Position numbers and translations under genes: made by a program. A DNA stretch of 44,504 nucleotides from a virus: IMG/VR virus record IMGVR_UViG_3300026094_000011, positions 1 to 44,504 of that record; one strand, given 5' to 3'. Below the pieces are notes generated by a model. The model saw nothing but the letters and a program-made list of their open reading frames with translations, was not told the DNA's origin and did no database searches. This document shows positions 35,205 through 43,702 of this stretch, in pieces (position 1 is the stretch's first letter; each line of letters starts with the position of its first letter).

Positions 35205-37248
35205 ATGTTACAACCACCAAGGATCCATTGAGAGATACCTCGGCAGAATCGTTAAGTGTTGTATGTGTTTCCGTAACAGTATATATTTCATCTATTACAG
35301 TGTATGAGCCGCCAAAAAAGTCACCCTTAAGATTCTTTTCAAGAGTTTTCTGATTTATATCATCACTGGTACTATTTAAATTATCTGTTAGTACCTTACC
35401 CGAAATAAAACTTTCATTATCTGATGAACTTATAGAATCGTTCGGCACCTTTGTTGGATTTTTAATTGGTTTATCAGTAGCGCCGTCTGAACTATCTGTA
35501 AGATATTTTATTATGTCTTTAAAGTCAAAGTCTTGTAGTACGGTTCTTGTAATCGTAATGGTATATAATTCTTGAGGTTCAAGGTAACCTTCACCAAAAT
35601 AATCGCCCTTAAAACTCTTCTCAAATTGTTTTTGAGTAATATTTTCATCTATTTCTAAATTATCATTTCTATTTTTTGTAACACTGATAAGTTGTGTATC
35701 GTTTGACACTACAACATTGCTGAATTTCTTGGTTAGATTATTTGAGATTTTTTCAAATATATCACCTACGTCAAGAATTTGTTTTCTGACATCCTTAATA
35801 ACAAATTCATCATCAATATTAACAAAGTCAATAGGATCAATTTCGATAAATGGCAACGCAAAGCTTATATCTACAACAAACGTATCAAAATTTATTGATC
35901 TTTCATAATTAAAAAATGGTTTTTGGCCAGCAACATTAAATTCTGGGATAAGGCTCTTATAATCGACGGGATTAACAAGGGAATTAAGTTCATATGAATA
36001 TGTTTGATAGAAAAAACTATCTTGAATACGAATGAACTCTTCAGATATGATACTTGAAAGATCTCGCCATTCTCCCTCAAGTTTTGCTCTAGCAGCAAAC
36101 CCTAATACAATTGTTGCTCTTGACTCATTCCATTCTTCAATGGTAATATCACTTATCTGATAATTAAAGACATTTTGATTTTCACTTGAGGTTAAACTTG
36201 TCGTTACAAACTTAGACTCGCCAACATAAAGTAAATTATCAACGTATTCCTCAAGGAAATAACTGCCATCAAAAAACCCAAAAACAGAATCAGAAAGGCT
36301 AACATTTTCCGACGCAATAAGTACGTCAAACCGGGTTCCGCCAGTAGGAAGTACCTCCTCTGTTATATTAAATCCGCTATCTGAAGGTCTTATTGGAAAT
36401 GGTGAAACAGTTAATATTTCAGACCCTGCATGCTGATAACCATGCTCAACAATTGATAGTTCATTAATGCCTGTATTTTCATCAACAGAATCAACACGAA
36501 TAAGTGTATCGCGATCAGTGCCAGGAAATTTAATAATCTGGCCAGCTCTCCAATACTCACCTCTATTCGTTACAGATATATTTGCTGGTGACGGTACTAC
36601 CTCACCGATACATATAAAATTATCAGTACTTTCTTCGCGTATGACATAATTATCACCAATTTTAACATTTTCAAAAGAAGTATTTTCAGAATAAACGCGA
36701 ACTAAATTAGGTGAAATTCTTTCATATCTATTTGCATCGACGAGAATCTCAAATTCTCTAAAGAGCTGATATACCTTAATGTCCACCATCGGTGTAACTT
36801 CATTTTGGCACTCAAGAGTAATAAATGACTCTTGAAACCATACAGAGTTTGATGGAATTAAAAGTTGTTCATTCGGATAAGATATTTCAACAGGTTCATC
36901 AAAGAAAATTCTAAAGAATGTCTTAATTGATTCTGGCGAACCACGTGACTGCCACAGTTCAGATATCTTATTATAAAATAGTTTTGGATCCGCTTCGTAT
37001 CGACGAGGAACAAAGAGACCAATCTCTTTTTCTATTCTTTTAAGAAACTGCTCTTGCTGAGTCTCAATAAATCTCTGTTCGGGCAGAGTATTTTGGAAGT
37101 AAGCGGATTGATTTTGTGTTTCAAGAAAATCAAGATACGCCCGAATAAATTGCACAAGTGCAGGATAACTTTCCCGAATATTGCTCGGGACAAATGTATC
37201 GATAAGTGCATCGATGTGAGGACTAATTTCTGAATTTACATCAGACAT
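35203..37248 (-). CDS. Baseplate wedge-type protein at the gp7 position (681 aa)
   Basis: This protein sits between gp6 and gp8, where T4 encodes wedge gp7 (1032 aa). I see no direct gp7 similarity. The N-terminus IRESYPALVQFIRAYLDFLE, then FLKRIEKEIGLFVPRR and LFYNKISELWQSRGSPESIK followed by TFFRIFFDEPVEI, is typical of large virion proteins at this place in marine T4-like phages. The middle is beta-rich. The C-terminal 150 residues contain two copies of a ~38-residue unit (about 534-572 and 629-667) with the core QK..EK..KGD(Y/F)FG..Y....E.YT(I/V)T.T.T. A role as gp7 replacement is inferred from synteny. Confidence 0.82.
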   Translation of the reverse strand: MSDVNSEISPHIDALIDTFVPSNIRESYPALVQFIRAYLDFLETQNQSAYFQNTLPEQRFIETQQEQFLKRIEKEIGLFVPRRYEADPKLFYNKISELWQSRGSPESIKTFFRIFFDEPVEISYPNEQLLIPSNSVWFQESFITLECQNEVTPMVDIKVYQLFREFEILVDANRYERISPNLVRVYSENTSFENVKIGDNYVIREESTDNFICIGEVVPSPANISVTNRGEYWRAGQIIKFPGTDRDTLIRVDSVDENTGINELSIVEHGYQHAGSEILTVSPFPIRPSDSGFNITEEVLPTGGTRFDVLIASENVSLSDSVFGFFDGSYFLEEYVDNLLYVGESKFVTTSLTSSENQNVFNYQISDITIEEWNESRATIVLGFAARAKLEGEWRDLSSIISEEFIRIQDSFFYQTYSYELNSLVNPVDYKSLIPEFNVAGQKPFFNYERSINFDTFVVDISFALPFIEIDPIDFVNIDDEFVIKDVRKQILDVGDIFEKISNNLTKKFSNVVVSNDTQLISVTKNRNDNLEIDENITQKQFEKSFKGDYFGEGYLEPQELYTITITRTVLQDFDFKDIIKYLTDSSDGATDKPIKNPTKVPNDSISSSDNESFISGKVLTDNLNSTSDDINQKTLEKNLKGDFFGGSYTVIDEIYTVTETHTTLNDSAEVSLNGSLVVVT

Positions 37249-37250
37249 TA

Positions 37251-39080
37251 TTATTCGTTCTTATCAAATGTTCTGTAGTTTGCGCCGGAATCATCCTCAC
37301 CTGTAATGATCGTATCGACGTAACCTTCAACACTATATCGATCGCATCGGCAATCAACCATAAGAATCGTATTAAATGCTCCTGCAATATCATATGAATT
37401 TGGAATTGCCTCGATAGAAATCATTGTTCCTTCAAAATCTGTCGGCACAAAATCTGTAAGAATAATCTTATTTCGTTCGATTGTACCAACTCTTCGTTTT
37501 ACAACCGATTCGTTACCTTCGGTTCCCGATACAACAATAACCTCTCTTGTTCCATCGTTATTAAGAATATCAGTAAATCGGCAGTTATCAGCGCCGTCAA
37601 TACTGAATCTGCTCGACGAACGAATTACGGGGCGAGTGCCAAAACTTTCAAAAAGATCAACTGAATAATCAAGAGTATAAGTCCGTTTTTCGGATAACGT
37701 AGGCACGAATCTTCTTGAAATGTAGACTCGGGCAAAAGAGTTAAGGATAGATTCGTCGGAATTATCAACCGTACGAAGGAAGTTTGAATACCGAAATACG
37801 GAATCAAATTCATTCAATTCTATATTACTAAATTCTCGAATGTCTTCAGTAACATTACTCTCAAGAGCATTCTTTGAAAGGTTTGTGAGCGAAGGGTCGT
37901 ACTTAAAGAAAACCTCGAACGTTATATACAGAAATGCCGGATCAATAATCTCTGGCGTAATCGTTGCAACATTTTTCGGGCTAATAATGGTATCGGTAAT
38001 GAATTCTTTTTCCTCGTTTGTGAGAAACTCGGTATTCTTAGGATTTACCGAGATAAAAACCTTACCATACGCGGGAGGATCATTCTCCTCACCACCCCAC
38101 GCCTTAATCGATCTAAGGTTTGCAAATGACTCTCGTACAATTGCCTCGTAATCTCTTGATGTGACAGCACGATTCTGTGCGGCATACGAAAGTGGTGCAA
38201 GATATTTTATTGATTCAATTGACTCCTTTTCGGAGCCACCGCGAGCAGAATTTACCGTCGATACAGTAATATCACTGAAGCCAGAAATTGAATCGACCGA
38301 TGTAAAGATTCTTGCACCGTTTGCCGCGCCCTTTTGTGTGACACCAAATTCAATATTAATGACGTTACCGTTTTCTAGCTGAGTACCCAGGATACCGTCA
38401 CCAAATGTAATCTCGAAAAGACCGTCAGGATTTTCAGTAATAAAATATACATTTGAATCTGGTTCAATTGTCGTAAGTGATCGCGCAGGAATAAACGGCG
38501 TCGATGTCAATGAAGTCTGTGAATCAAAAACTCTGACAAGAAGTGTCGACGTATCGGCGTTCTCATTTGGAATCAGATATTTTTCATTTGATTCGGCATC
38601 GAAAATATATTCTGCTGTATTCAACGCGACTTGTTGAATCGGAATATTCTGGAACGAACCTGTAGTTGATGCAAATTCGTCGAGAGTAATAAACGTATAT
38701 GATGTATTGTCAATCTTTGCGCGAAATTTATGTCCGCGAGGAATAACGAGTCTTTCTCCCGCCGGGGCATCTGCTACCGTAATATCGACAACAGCACCAG
38801 CGGATGTTGCAGACCGAGGTGTATAACCTAGCTGCCGAGCGTGACCTACAACCGAACCACGAAACTGAGCGGTATCAAGAAATGTCTCGTTGAGGCCAAG
38901 ATTCGCATTTACCGCATTATAGTGTGTAACATATGAGAGAAGATTCACGAGGCTTGAAACCGCAGAACCTTCAAAATCATAGTCTTGCAGAGTATCCTGC
39001 GAACGAAGAAAGTCCTTAAGGTTATCTCGAATCGATTCAAAATCTATATCCGATACATCTAATCTTTTTGTTTCGTTCAT
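37251..39080 (-). CDS. 6: Baseplate wedge gp6
   Basis: This is the core wedge protein that forms the ring of the baseplate together with gp7, gp25 and gp53. It has 609 aa (T4 gp6: 660). Diagnostic segments are FLRSQDTLQDYDFEGSAVSS, VTHYNAVNANLGLNETFLDT, ARQLGYTPRSATSAGA, FEITFGDGILGTQLENGNVI and the J-like AVTSRDYEAIVRESFANLRS with KVFISVNPK. The gene overlaps gp25 by 4 nt and is followed after 2 nt by the 681-aa gene, consistent with coordinated synthesis of wedge parts. Confidence 0.95.
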   Translation of the reverse strand: MNETKRLDVSDIDFESIRDNLKDFLRSQDTLQDYDFEGSAVSSLVNLLSYVTHYNAVNANLGLNETFLDTAQFRGSVVGHARQLGYTPRSATSAGAVVDITVADAPAGERLVIPRGHKFRAKIDNTSYTFITLDEFASTTGSFQNIPIQQVALNTAEYIFDAESNEKYLIPNENADTSTLLVRVFDSQTSLTSTPFIPARSLTTIEPDSNVYFITENPDGLFEITFGDGILGTQLENGNVINIEFGVTQKGAANGARIFTSVDSISGFSDITVSTVNSARGGSEKESIESIKYLAPLSYAAQNRAVTSRDYEAIVRESFANLRSIKAWGGEENDPPAYGKVFISVNPKNTEFLTNEEKEFITDTIISPKNVATITPEIIDPAFLYITFEVFFKYDPSLTNLSKNALESNVTEDIREFSNIELNEFDSVFRYSNFLRTVDNSDESILNSFARVYISRRFVPTLSEKRTYTLDYSVDLFESFGTRPVIRSSSRFSIDGADNCRFTDILNNDGTREVIVVSGTEGNESVVKRRVGTIERNKIILTDFVPTDFEGTMISIEAIPNSYDIAGAFNTILMVDCRCDRYSVEGYVDTIITGEDDSGANYRTFDKNE

Positions 39081-39484
39081 CGTAGTCTCTCTACTGAAAA
39101 GTCGACCGAAGTGGTGACTCCTTCCGGTGAAATAATTTCGAACTCAACGCGGACATTTATCGCGTTACGATCGGGTGATCCATCAACTACCACACCGAGA
39201 AGATTTACTCGTGGTTCATAATTTCTAAGTGCTGTTCGAATCTGCTCTTCAAGAATCGTTTCGACAATCGGATCAAAGTTTTCAAATAACTGAGATGTAA
39301 TATCTGATCCAAAATTTGGATCAAATGGTCTTTCTCCACGATTCGTAAGGAGAATATTGAGCACAGACTGTTTAACAGCCTGTTCATTTTTCTTAAGAGC
39401 AACGTCTCCTGTTACAGGATTCGCACGAAATGCGAGATCAAAATCACTATAGGACTGTTCTCTTGCAACGATTGTACTTGCCAT
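39077..39484 (-). CDS. 25: Baseplate wedge gp25, predicted leaderless mRNA
   Basis: This is the small wedge protein that starts sheath assembly; it is related to TssE/GpW-family gp25 proteins. At 135 aa it is close to T4 gp25 (132 aa). The diagnostic motif is LLTNRGERPFDPNFGSDITS, followed by LFENFD. A C-terminal domain with EIISPEGVTTSVDFSVERLR follows. The perfect late octamer at 39490-39497 stands 5 nt before the ATG, so a transcript from it would begin at the start codon. The nearest purine-rich element on a read-through transcript (GGATAGG) is about 14 nt away. It overlaps gp6 by 4 nt. Confidence 0.95.
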   Translation of the reverse strand: MASTIVAREQSYSDFDLAFRANPVTGDVALKKNEQAVKQSVLNILLTNRGERPFDPNFGSDITSQLFENFDPIVETILEEQIRTALRNYEPRVNLLGVVVDGSPDRNAINVRVEFEIISPEGVTTSVDFSVERLR

Positions 39485-39489
39485 AATGT

Positions 39490-39497
39490 TATTTATA
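39490..39497 (-). promoter_or_regulatory. T4-type late promoter 5 nt before the gp25 ATG
   Basis: The minus strand reads TATAAATA, then ACATT and ATG. It is an exact octamer filling the 14-nt gap between the PAAR gene and gp25. The spacing equals that at 27337-27344. Confidence 0.85.
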
Positions 39498-39498
39498 C

Positions 39499-39792
39499 CT
39501 ATCCACCGGCAAACACATTACCAGATCCTGCTGCAACGGCGGATCCACATGCGACGGGATCGCCAATTCTTCCTAATTGTTGGCCATTTGCAAAGACCGT
39601 TCCGGATCCAGCAGCAAGAGTTGATCCATGCGGAGGTGATGGAGACGGAGAACCATGCGCGGACCAACCGTCGCCTTGTCTATGTGCGGGTATTCCATTT
39701 ACAAATACATTTGGACTTCCACCCGACGATGGTCTCGGACCAAATGATCCGTGACCTGTACATGCGTCACCAAGTCGAGTAACTGGAGGCAT
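39499..39792 (-). CDS. PAAR-repeat spike tip protein (gp5.4-like)
   Basis: This is a 97-aa PAAR protein that should form the sharp tip on the gp5 spike. Typical elements are MPPVTRLGDACTGHGSFGPR, VFVNGIPAHRQGDGWSAHG, SGTVFANGQQLGRIGDPVAC and a closing GSAVAAGSGNVFAGG. The candidate zinc ligands, His and Cys, are present (C12, H14 region, H37, H46, C82). T4 gp5.4 has the same size and role. It lies in the hub cluster between the Ig-like gene and gp25, with an AGGAT ribosome binding site. Confidence 0.93.
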   Translation of the reverse strand: MPPVTRLGDACTGHGSFGPRPSSGGSPNVFVNGIPAHRQGDGWSAHGSPSPSPPHGSTLAAGSGTVFANGQQLGRIGDPVACGSAVAAGSGNVFAGG

Positions 39793-39803
39793 AATAAGAT
39801 ATC

Positions 39804-40376
39804 CTATACGTTGGAAAGCTGAGGAAAGTTACCGATTGATTTTTGAAACTCTAGATATTCCTCTGCCGATACTGGTTCACCATCGATCGTAAACGTTTCA
39901 CCATACTCCTCGGAATAATCACGAATAAACTGATCTCGATCAGAAGAATAATTGTTAATAACAAGAATTGAACAGTCCTGTTCTTCAAAGTATTCAGGAT
40001 CGGCTACGACAAATGCTCGAATCGTAAACTCCGCGGAATACGTACCTGCAAGAGCTGATCCGTATGTACCGTAGTTGGATCCATCTATCGCAATAACAAA
40101 ATCTTCTGGTTTTTCGAATTCATCAACCCACGTATCAAGATCAATCACCGTACCTGAAATAAATCCGGTTACCTCGTCGATACTAAGATCTCTAGGAAGT
40201 TCTCCCTCAGAAATTTCGTAATTAACCTCTGCGGATTGTTCGGTCTCAACGGCAGTGACTTGATACTCAAATTCAAATAACTCTCTTGGGTTTGATGATG
40301 TAGGTGCCCCGGAGAATTCGTTTGCCAACTGACCACCAGCGGTAGTAAACTGCACAATATATGGAACAGTACTCAT
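39804..40376 (-). CDS. Ig-like structural protein in the spike cluster
   Basis: This is a 190-aa protein. Residues about 10-120 look like a putative Ig / cadherin-like domain of the He_PIG type, with the key segment YEISEGELPRDLSIDEVTGF followed by ISGTV. An acidic C-terminal tail contains NYSSDRDQFIRDYSEEYG and ends in a helical segment, EEYLEFQKSIGNFPQLS. It lies between the spike gene and PAAR, overlapping the 64-aa gene by 4 nt (ATGA). In this position it is probably a minor baseplate or spike-associated protein, perhaps with a weak surface-binding role. The function is inferred. Confidence 0.8.
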   Translation of the reverse strand: MSTVPYIVQFTTAGGQLANEFSGAPTSSNPRELFEFEYQVTAVETEQSAEVNYEISEGELPRDLSIDEVTGFISGTVIDLDTWVDEFEKPEDFVIAIDGSNYGTYGSALAGTYSAEFTIRAFVVADPEYFEEQDCSILVINNYSSDRDQFIRDYSEEYGETFTIDGEPVSAEEYLEFQKSIGNFPQLSNV

Positions 40377-40567
40377 GATGTCGCAGCCTCGTTGGCCGCA
40401 CCCGGTTCTGGCTGTCCTGAATATTTGCCACCGTCCGTCGTCGCAAGTTCGATTGTCTTTGTCTTGAATCGAGGTTCAGCCTCGAATGAACTATCCGCTA
40501 CAGTGACAGTAAAATCCTGCCCCGGTGCGGCGGACGGTAAACTTCTTGGTACGATTGATGCACTCAT
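40373..40567 (-). CDS. Small orphan protein in the spike cluster (64 aa)
   Basis: Unrecognised. It starts MSASIVPRSLPSAAPGQDFT and continues with a short strand pattern (VTVADSSFEAEPRFKTKTIE), then an alanine/glycine-rich end. There is no signal or membrane segment. It is held in a tight cluster: 7 nt after the gp5-like gene and overlapping the Ig-like gene by an ATGA junction. That supports it being a real, translationally coupled gene. No clear ribosome binding site is seen. Confidence 0.65.
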   Translation of the reverse strand: MSASIVPRSLPSAAPGQDFTVTVADSSFEAEPRFKTKTIELATTDGGKYSGQPEPGAANEAATS

Positions 40568-40574
40568 ATTATTA

Positions 40575-41669
40575 TTAGTTCATGAAGATGTTGGAAGCGG
40601 ACTCGGTAAGATTACCCCCAGCCGTATCATTAATATTCCCAGAGACATTTGTATCCTCATTGCCTCCGATTGTACGATTTGAATTTGCGGCGACCTCGTG
40701 AATATAATCAGCATCAACAATGATCGTCTGATTACCGCCGCAGTGCAGAGAATTTTCACCAGTAATCGCGATTGATTGATTTGTATTCACTTCGAGTGCG
40801 TCGGAACCATCGACCTTACTTTCTCGGTTACCTCTGACATATTCGTGTTTGTTGCCATCGACCTCGAGAATGTAATCACCTTGGACCAGTTGACGCATAT
40901 TACCCTCGACGGTTACGTTCAGATCGCCTTGGATATACATGTTTTGATCGCGAATCGTCAGACTGTAGTTATCACCCACAACCTTTACTGTTGTCGTGCC
41001 GTCGTCAAGAATCTCGCGGTACGAACCCGACTGATGCATTTCGGTGATCCGAGTGTTATCAGACGTCGAATCATACTCCTCGATCATACCCGCTTCGTAC
41101 TCACGGATCGAGTTATACGGATATGCAGATTCTTGTTCGCCACGAAGATCGGGTTCGTCCCATTTTGATCTTACATATTCTGGACCACCGCCACCAGGAA
41201 CAACCGACGGGACCGTAAATTTCTTTGCCTTTGGAACTTCCGTAATGCGTTCCTGCAGTCGCGTATCATAGGTAGGATGTTCGGTCCATCTCTCGTCTGC
41301 GACTAACGAGAGATTTGAATCTTCTCCCGTCCATCGTGGATACACCGCAAACGGATCGGAGAAACCTTTCGAATAATTTGGCTTCTCCTCGGTCGACACG
41401 GGCAGAGAGCCGATTACTAGAGGATCTTGCATATTTTGATCCATAAACATGATGACGACCCACGTTCCCTCGACCAACTGCGAGAGAGTCGCTCCTGACG
41501 TGGACTCAGTAGGTGGTTGCATCACATATGACCAAGGAAGACTCTCGATCGGTATTAGCGCCTTACGATCTTCCGAATGTGCACCGAACACTCTCACGCG
41601 AACTCTCCCAAGTTTTTCAGGGTCGTTGCGGTCCTCAATCACGCCAATAAAAAATCCATTATCAATCAT
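40575..41669 (-). CDS. 5: Baseplate spike gp5-like, without lysozyme domain
   Basis: This is the central spike protein. Residues 1-92 form the OB-fold (FFIGVIEDRNDPEKLGRVRV, then LVEGTWVVIMFMDQNMQDPL and VIGSLP), as in T4 gp5 and VgrG. Residues about 210-360 are the triple beta-helix needle, visible as short repeats such as GDNYSLTIRDQN, GDLNVTVEGN, GDYILEVDGN and SGNINDTAGGN. Between them lies a linker of about 115 residues with no lysozyme sequence or catalytic Glu-Asp-Thr context. It has 364 aa against 575 in T4, where the lysozyme occupies residues 174-342. It overlaps gp27 by 4 nt. Confidence 0.9.
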   Translation of the reverse strand: MIDNGFFIGVIEDRNDPEKLGRVRVRVFGAHSEDRKALIPIESLPWSYVMQPPTESTSGATLSQLVEGTWVVIMFMDQNMQDPLVIGSLPVSTEEKPNYSKGFSDPFAVYPRWTGEDSNLSLVADERWTEHPTYDTRLQERITEVPKAKKFTVPSVVPGGGGPEYVRSKWDEPDLRGEQESAYPYNSIREYEAGMIEEYDSTSDNTRITEMHQSGSYREILDDGTTTVKVVGDNYSLTIRDQNMYIQGDLNVTVEGNMRQLVQGDYILEVDGNKHEYVRGNRESKVDGSDALEVNTNQSIAITGENSLHCGGNQTIIVDADYIHEVAANSNRTIGGNEDTNVSGNINDTAGGNLTESASNIFMN

Positions 41670-42967
41670 AACTGTGCTTTTTCTCCAATACCATCACGGA
41701 TCAACTCAACAGACATGCGGTACTCCGCGTCCTTAATGTAGTGTCTGATTGCAGAGACGATGTATTTACCAGAATTGACGAGGTCGAGTTGCTCTTCGTC
41801 ATTACTCAATCGCGGTTTAAATCTTACAAGATTATATGTCACGGTCTGACCAACTGTAAAAGGTTTGTCATTGTCAAGAGTATATGCAATCGAGTCCATA
41901 TAGACCTTCACGACGGTCGTCGCATGTCTTCTCACGTATGAATTAAGAATCGATCGGTCAAAGTCATCAATTGTATTCAGATTCGGAAAGTCATTATTAA
42001 ATGATCTAGAGTTCCGATTAAGGTGAAGGTTCCGAGTTGCCGTAAGTTCATTTACTGCGGATCCATTCACGACATAATCATCAGATATCCAATCCTTACC
42101 AATTGCAGGAGCCTCGGCCTTATAATCAAAGTCAACGAACTGATACTCGCTGTTCGATGGGTCGGTAATCGTGACAGTCGATCCAAAGACACCTTTGTTC
42201 AGACCATCATATGTATTGTATCCACGAGAAATAGCTTCGTCATATACCATCCCACGTTCACTGATTGACTGTCTTGTTGACTCAGCGTCCTTATCGGTAT
42301 TCGCCGGTTTCTTTTGTTCGATAACAGTAAGTGGTTCTCGGGCATACATTCTTGCGAACGAATCGATCCGAGTCTCACGTGGATAAAATGTATCGTATAC
42401 AAAGAGAGGAGTGTTGTCGTCTGCAAGTACACTCTTTTGGACCATATCGACCGCCTGAAGCGGTTTCATAAATGGAAAGACCACATTATGAGAAGTCTTT
42501 GCCTGTGTTCCTTCCATCGGTGTAAGTGTCGTGCCAAGGTGTTCATCAAATATATCCGAGATAATCTCATCGCCGCGACCTTTGTACGACTGAGAGAAAA
42601 GTCCAACAGAGTTTCTTGTCTGGACAACAGAATTAATACTGAGTTCGTATACACCGACGCCGTCAAGCTGTCTTGACACGTTTGCGACTCGCGTCACAAA
42701 AAACACTCGTGTGAGAGGTTTATCATCCCTTTTCCACGATATAAGAATTCTCTCTTGACCTATAAAAGGAAAATCGGAGAGCATCATCGAGTTGTCGACG
42801 ACACCAAGGTCGCCATGTATGTACGGAACATAGATTGATTCGTATAATGACAACTCGGTTACGTTATTTGATATGTCGTAATATTCTCCGTTGTGAGCGA
42901 TGATTGCAATCTTAAACGATTGAATCCCACTCGGCATATTTCCTTTTAGTTGCTCAGTATTGGACAT
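41666..42967 (-). CDS. 27: Baseplate hub gp27-like
   Basis: This hub protein, which forms the trimeric ring between tail tube and spike, has 433 aa (T4 gp27: 391). The N-terminal domain has IQSFKIAIIAHNGEYYDISN, followed by ELSLYESIYVPYIHGDLGVVDN, typical of gp27-like hubs. The middle segment VVFPFMKPLQAVDMVQKSVL and the closing YIVSAIRHYIKDAEYRMSVE also fit. It starts on the last base of the gp53 stop (TAATG) and overlaps gp5 by 4 nt, an order that keeps partner subunits together. Confidence 0.85.
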   Translation of the reverse strand: MSNTEQLKGNMPSGIQSFKIAIIAHNGEYYDISNNVTELSLYESIYVPYIHGDLGVVDNSMMLSDFPFIGQERILISWKRDDKPLTRVFFVTRVANVSRQLDGVGVYELSINSVVQTRNSVGLFSQSYKGRGDEIISDIFDEHLGTTLTPMEGTQAKTSHNVVFPFMKPLQAVDMVQKSVLADDNTPLFVYDTFYPRETRIDSFARMYAREPLTVIEQKKPANTDKDAESTRQSISERGMVYDEAISRGYNTYDGLNKGVFGSTVTITDPSNSEYQFVDFDYKAEAPAIGKDWISDDYVVNGSAVNELTATRNLHLNRNSRSFNNDFPNLNTIDDFDRSILNSYVRRHATTVVKVYMDSIAYTLDNDKPFTVGQTVTYNLVRFKPRLSNDEEQLDLVNSGKYIVSAIRHYIKDAEYRMSVELIRDGIGEKAQL

Positions 42968-43698
42968 TACCTAGTTCCATTCATCTCTATTTCAAACCGA
43001 TCAACAACATCGTTAATAAATTCTGGTCGAATTACCTTCAGTTTACCTTTTTCGTCATTCCGCTCAGTTTCAATCTGAGCAATACTGATCGGTGTAGTAT
43101 TTTCGGCGTAATAAGGAACGCTGTTACCATCAGAATCAATAAATCTTGCAGGAGCCATTGACCAATCTATAACAGATGCAATCTCGACGACCGAACCTGA
43201 ATCAGCACCGATCACCTCATTATCATTTGTCTCAGGAAATACTGTTTCTGATGACTCGACCTTTTCTACTCTAAGATAATTAAATGATGCATATTTCTCA
43301 CGAAGGATATAGACATCACTGTTATCATAACGAATCTCTTCACCGATTGTAAACTTGCCGATGATATCATCAGATGACTCGACGATAAGTGCCTTGCCTG
43401 GATATTTCTTCTCAAGGAATTGTTCGAATGACGGAACACTTTTGATTGTATCGCGCCAAGTGTTGATAATACGATCATTTAATATTGGAATTGTCCAGTA
43501 AAAATCTGTGGTATCATAAAGTTCCTGAGAAATATTATCAAATCTCTGGTCAGGCCTTGCATAATAAAAAGTATAGAACGAAATGTCGTCGGCTATTCTC
43601 GAAAAGATATCTGTATAGTGTGAAATATTTGTAAGTCTTTTCGATACCGAATCCGAGAGTATATAATCTGACTTCTGAAATTGTGTAAAATATGTCAT
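42967..43698 (-). CDS. 53: Baseplate wedge gp53
   Basis: This wedge protein joins hub and wedges. It has 243 aa (T4 gp53: 196). The LysM-like N-terminal half is diagnostic: FYYARPDQRFDNISQELYDT, then TDFYWTIPILNDRIINTWRD. After that comes a FTIGEEI...VIGADSGSVVEIAS module that resembles the C-terminal extension of gp15 in this window. The C-terminal part is VIRPEFINDVVDRFEIEMN. It begins 4 nt after gp48. Confidence 0.9.
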   Translation of the reverse strand: MTYFTQFQKSDYILSDSVSKRLTNISHYTDIFSRIADDISFYTFYYARPDQRFDNISQELYDTTDFYWTIPILNDRIINTWRDTIKSVPSFEQFLEKKYPGKALIVESSDDIIGKFTIGEEIRYDNSDVYILREKYASFNYLRVEKVESSETVFPETNDNEVIGADSGSVVEIASVIDWSMAPARFIDSDGNSVPYYAENTTPISIAQIETERNDEKGKLKVIRPEFINDVVDRFEIEMNGTR

Positions 43699-43702
43699 AA
43701 GA

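Noticed and set aside
40575-41669. A lysozyme domain in the gp5-like protein
   Set aside because: The region between the OB-fold and the beta-helix is only about 115 residues and has no T4-lysozyme-like catalytic context.
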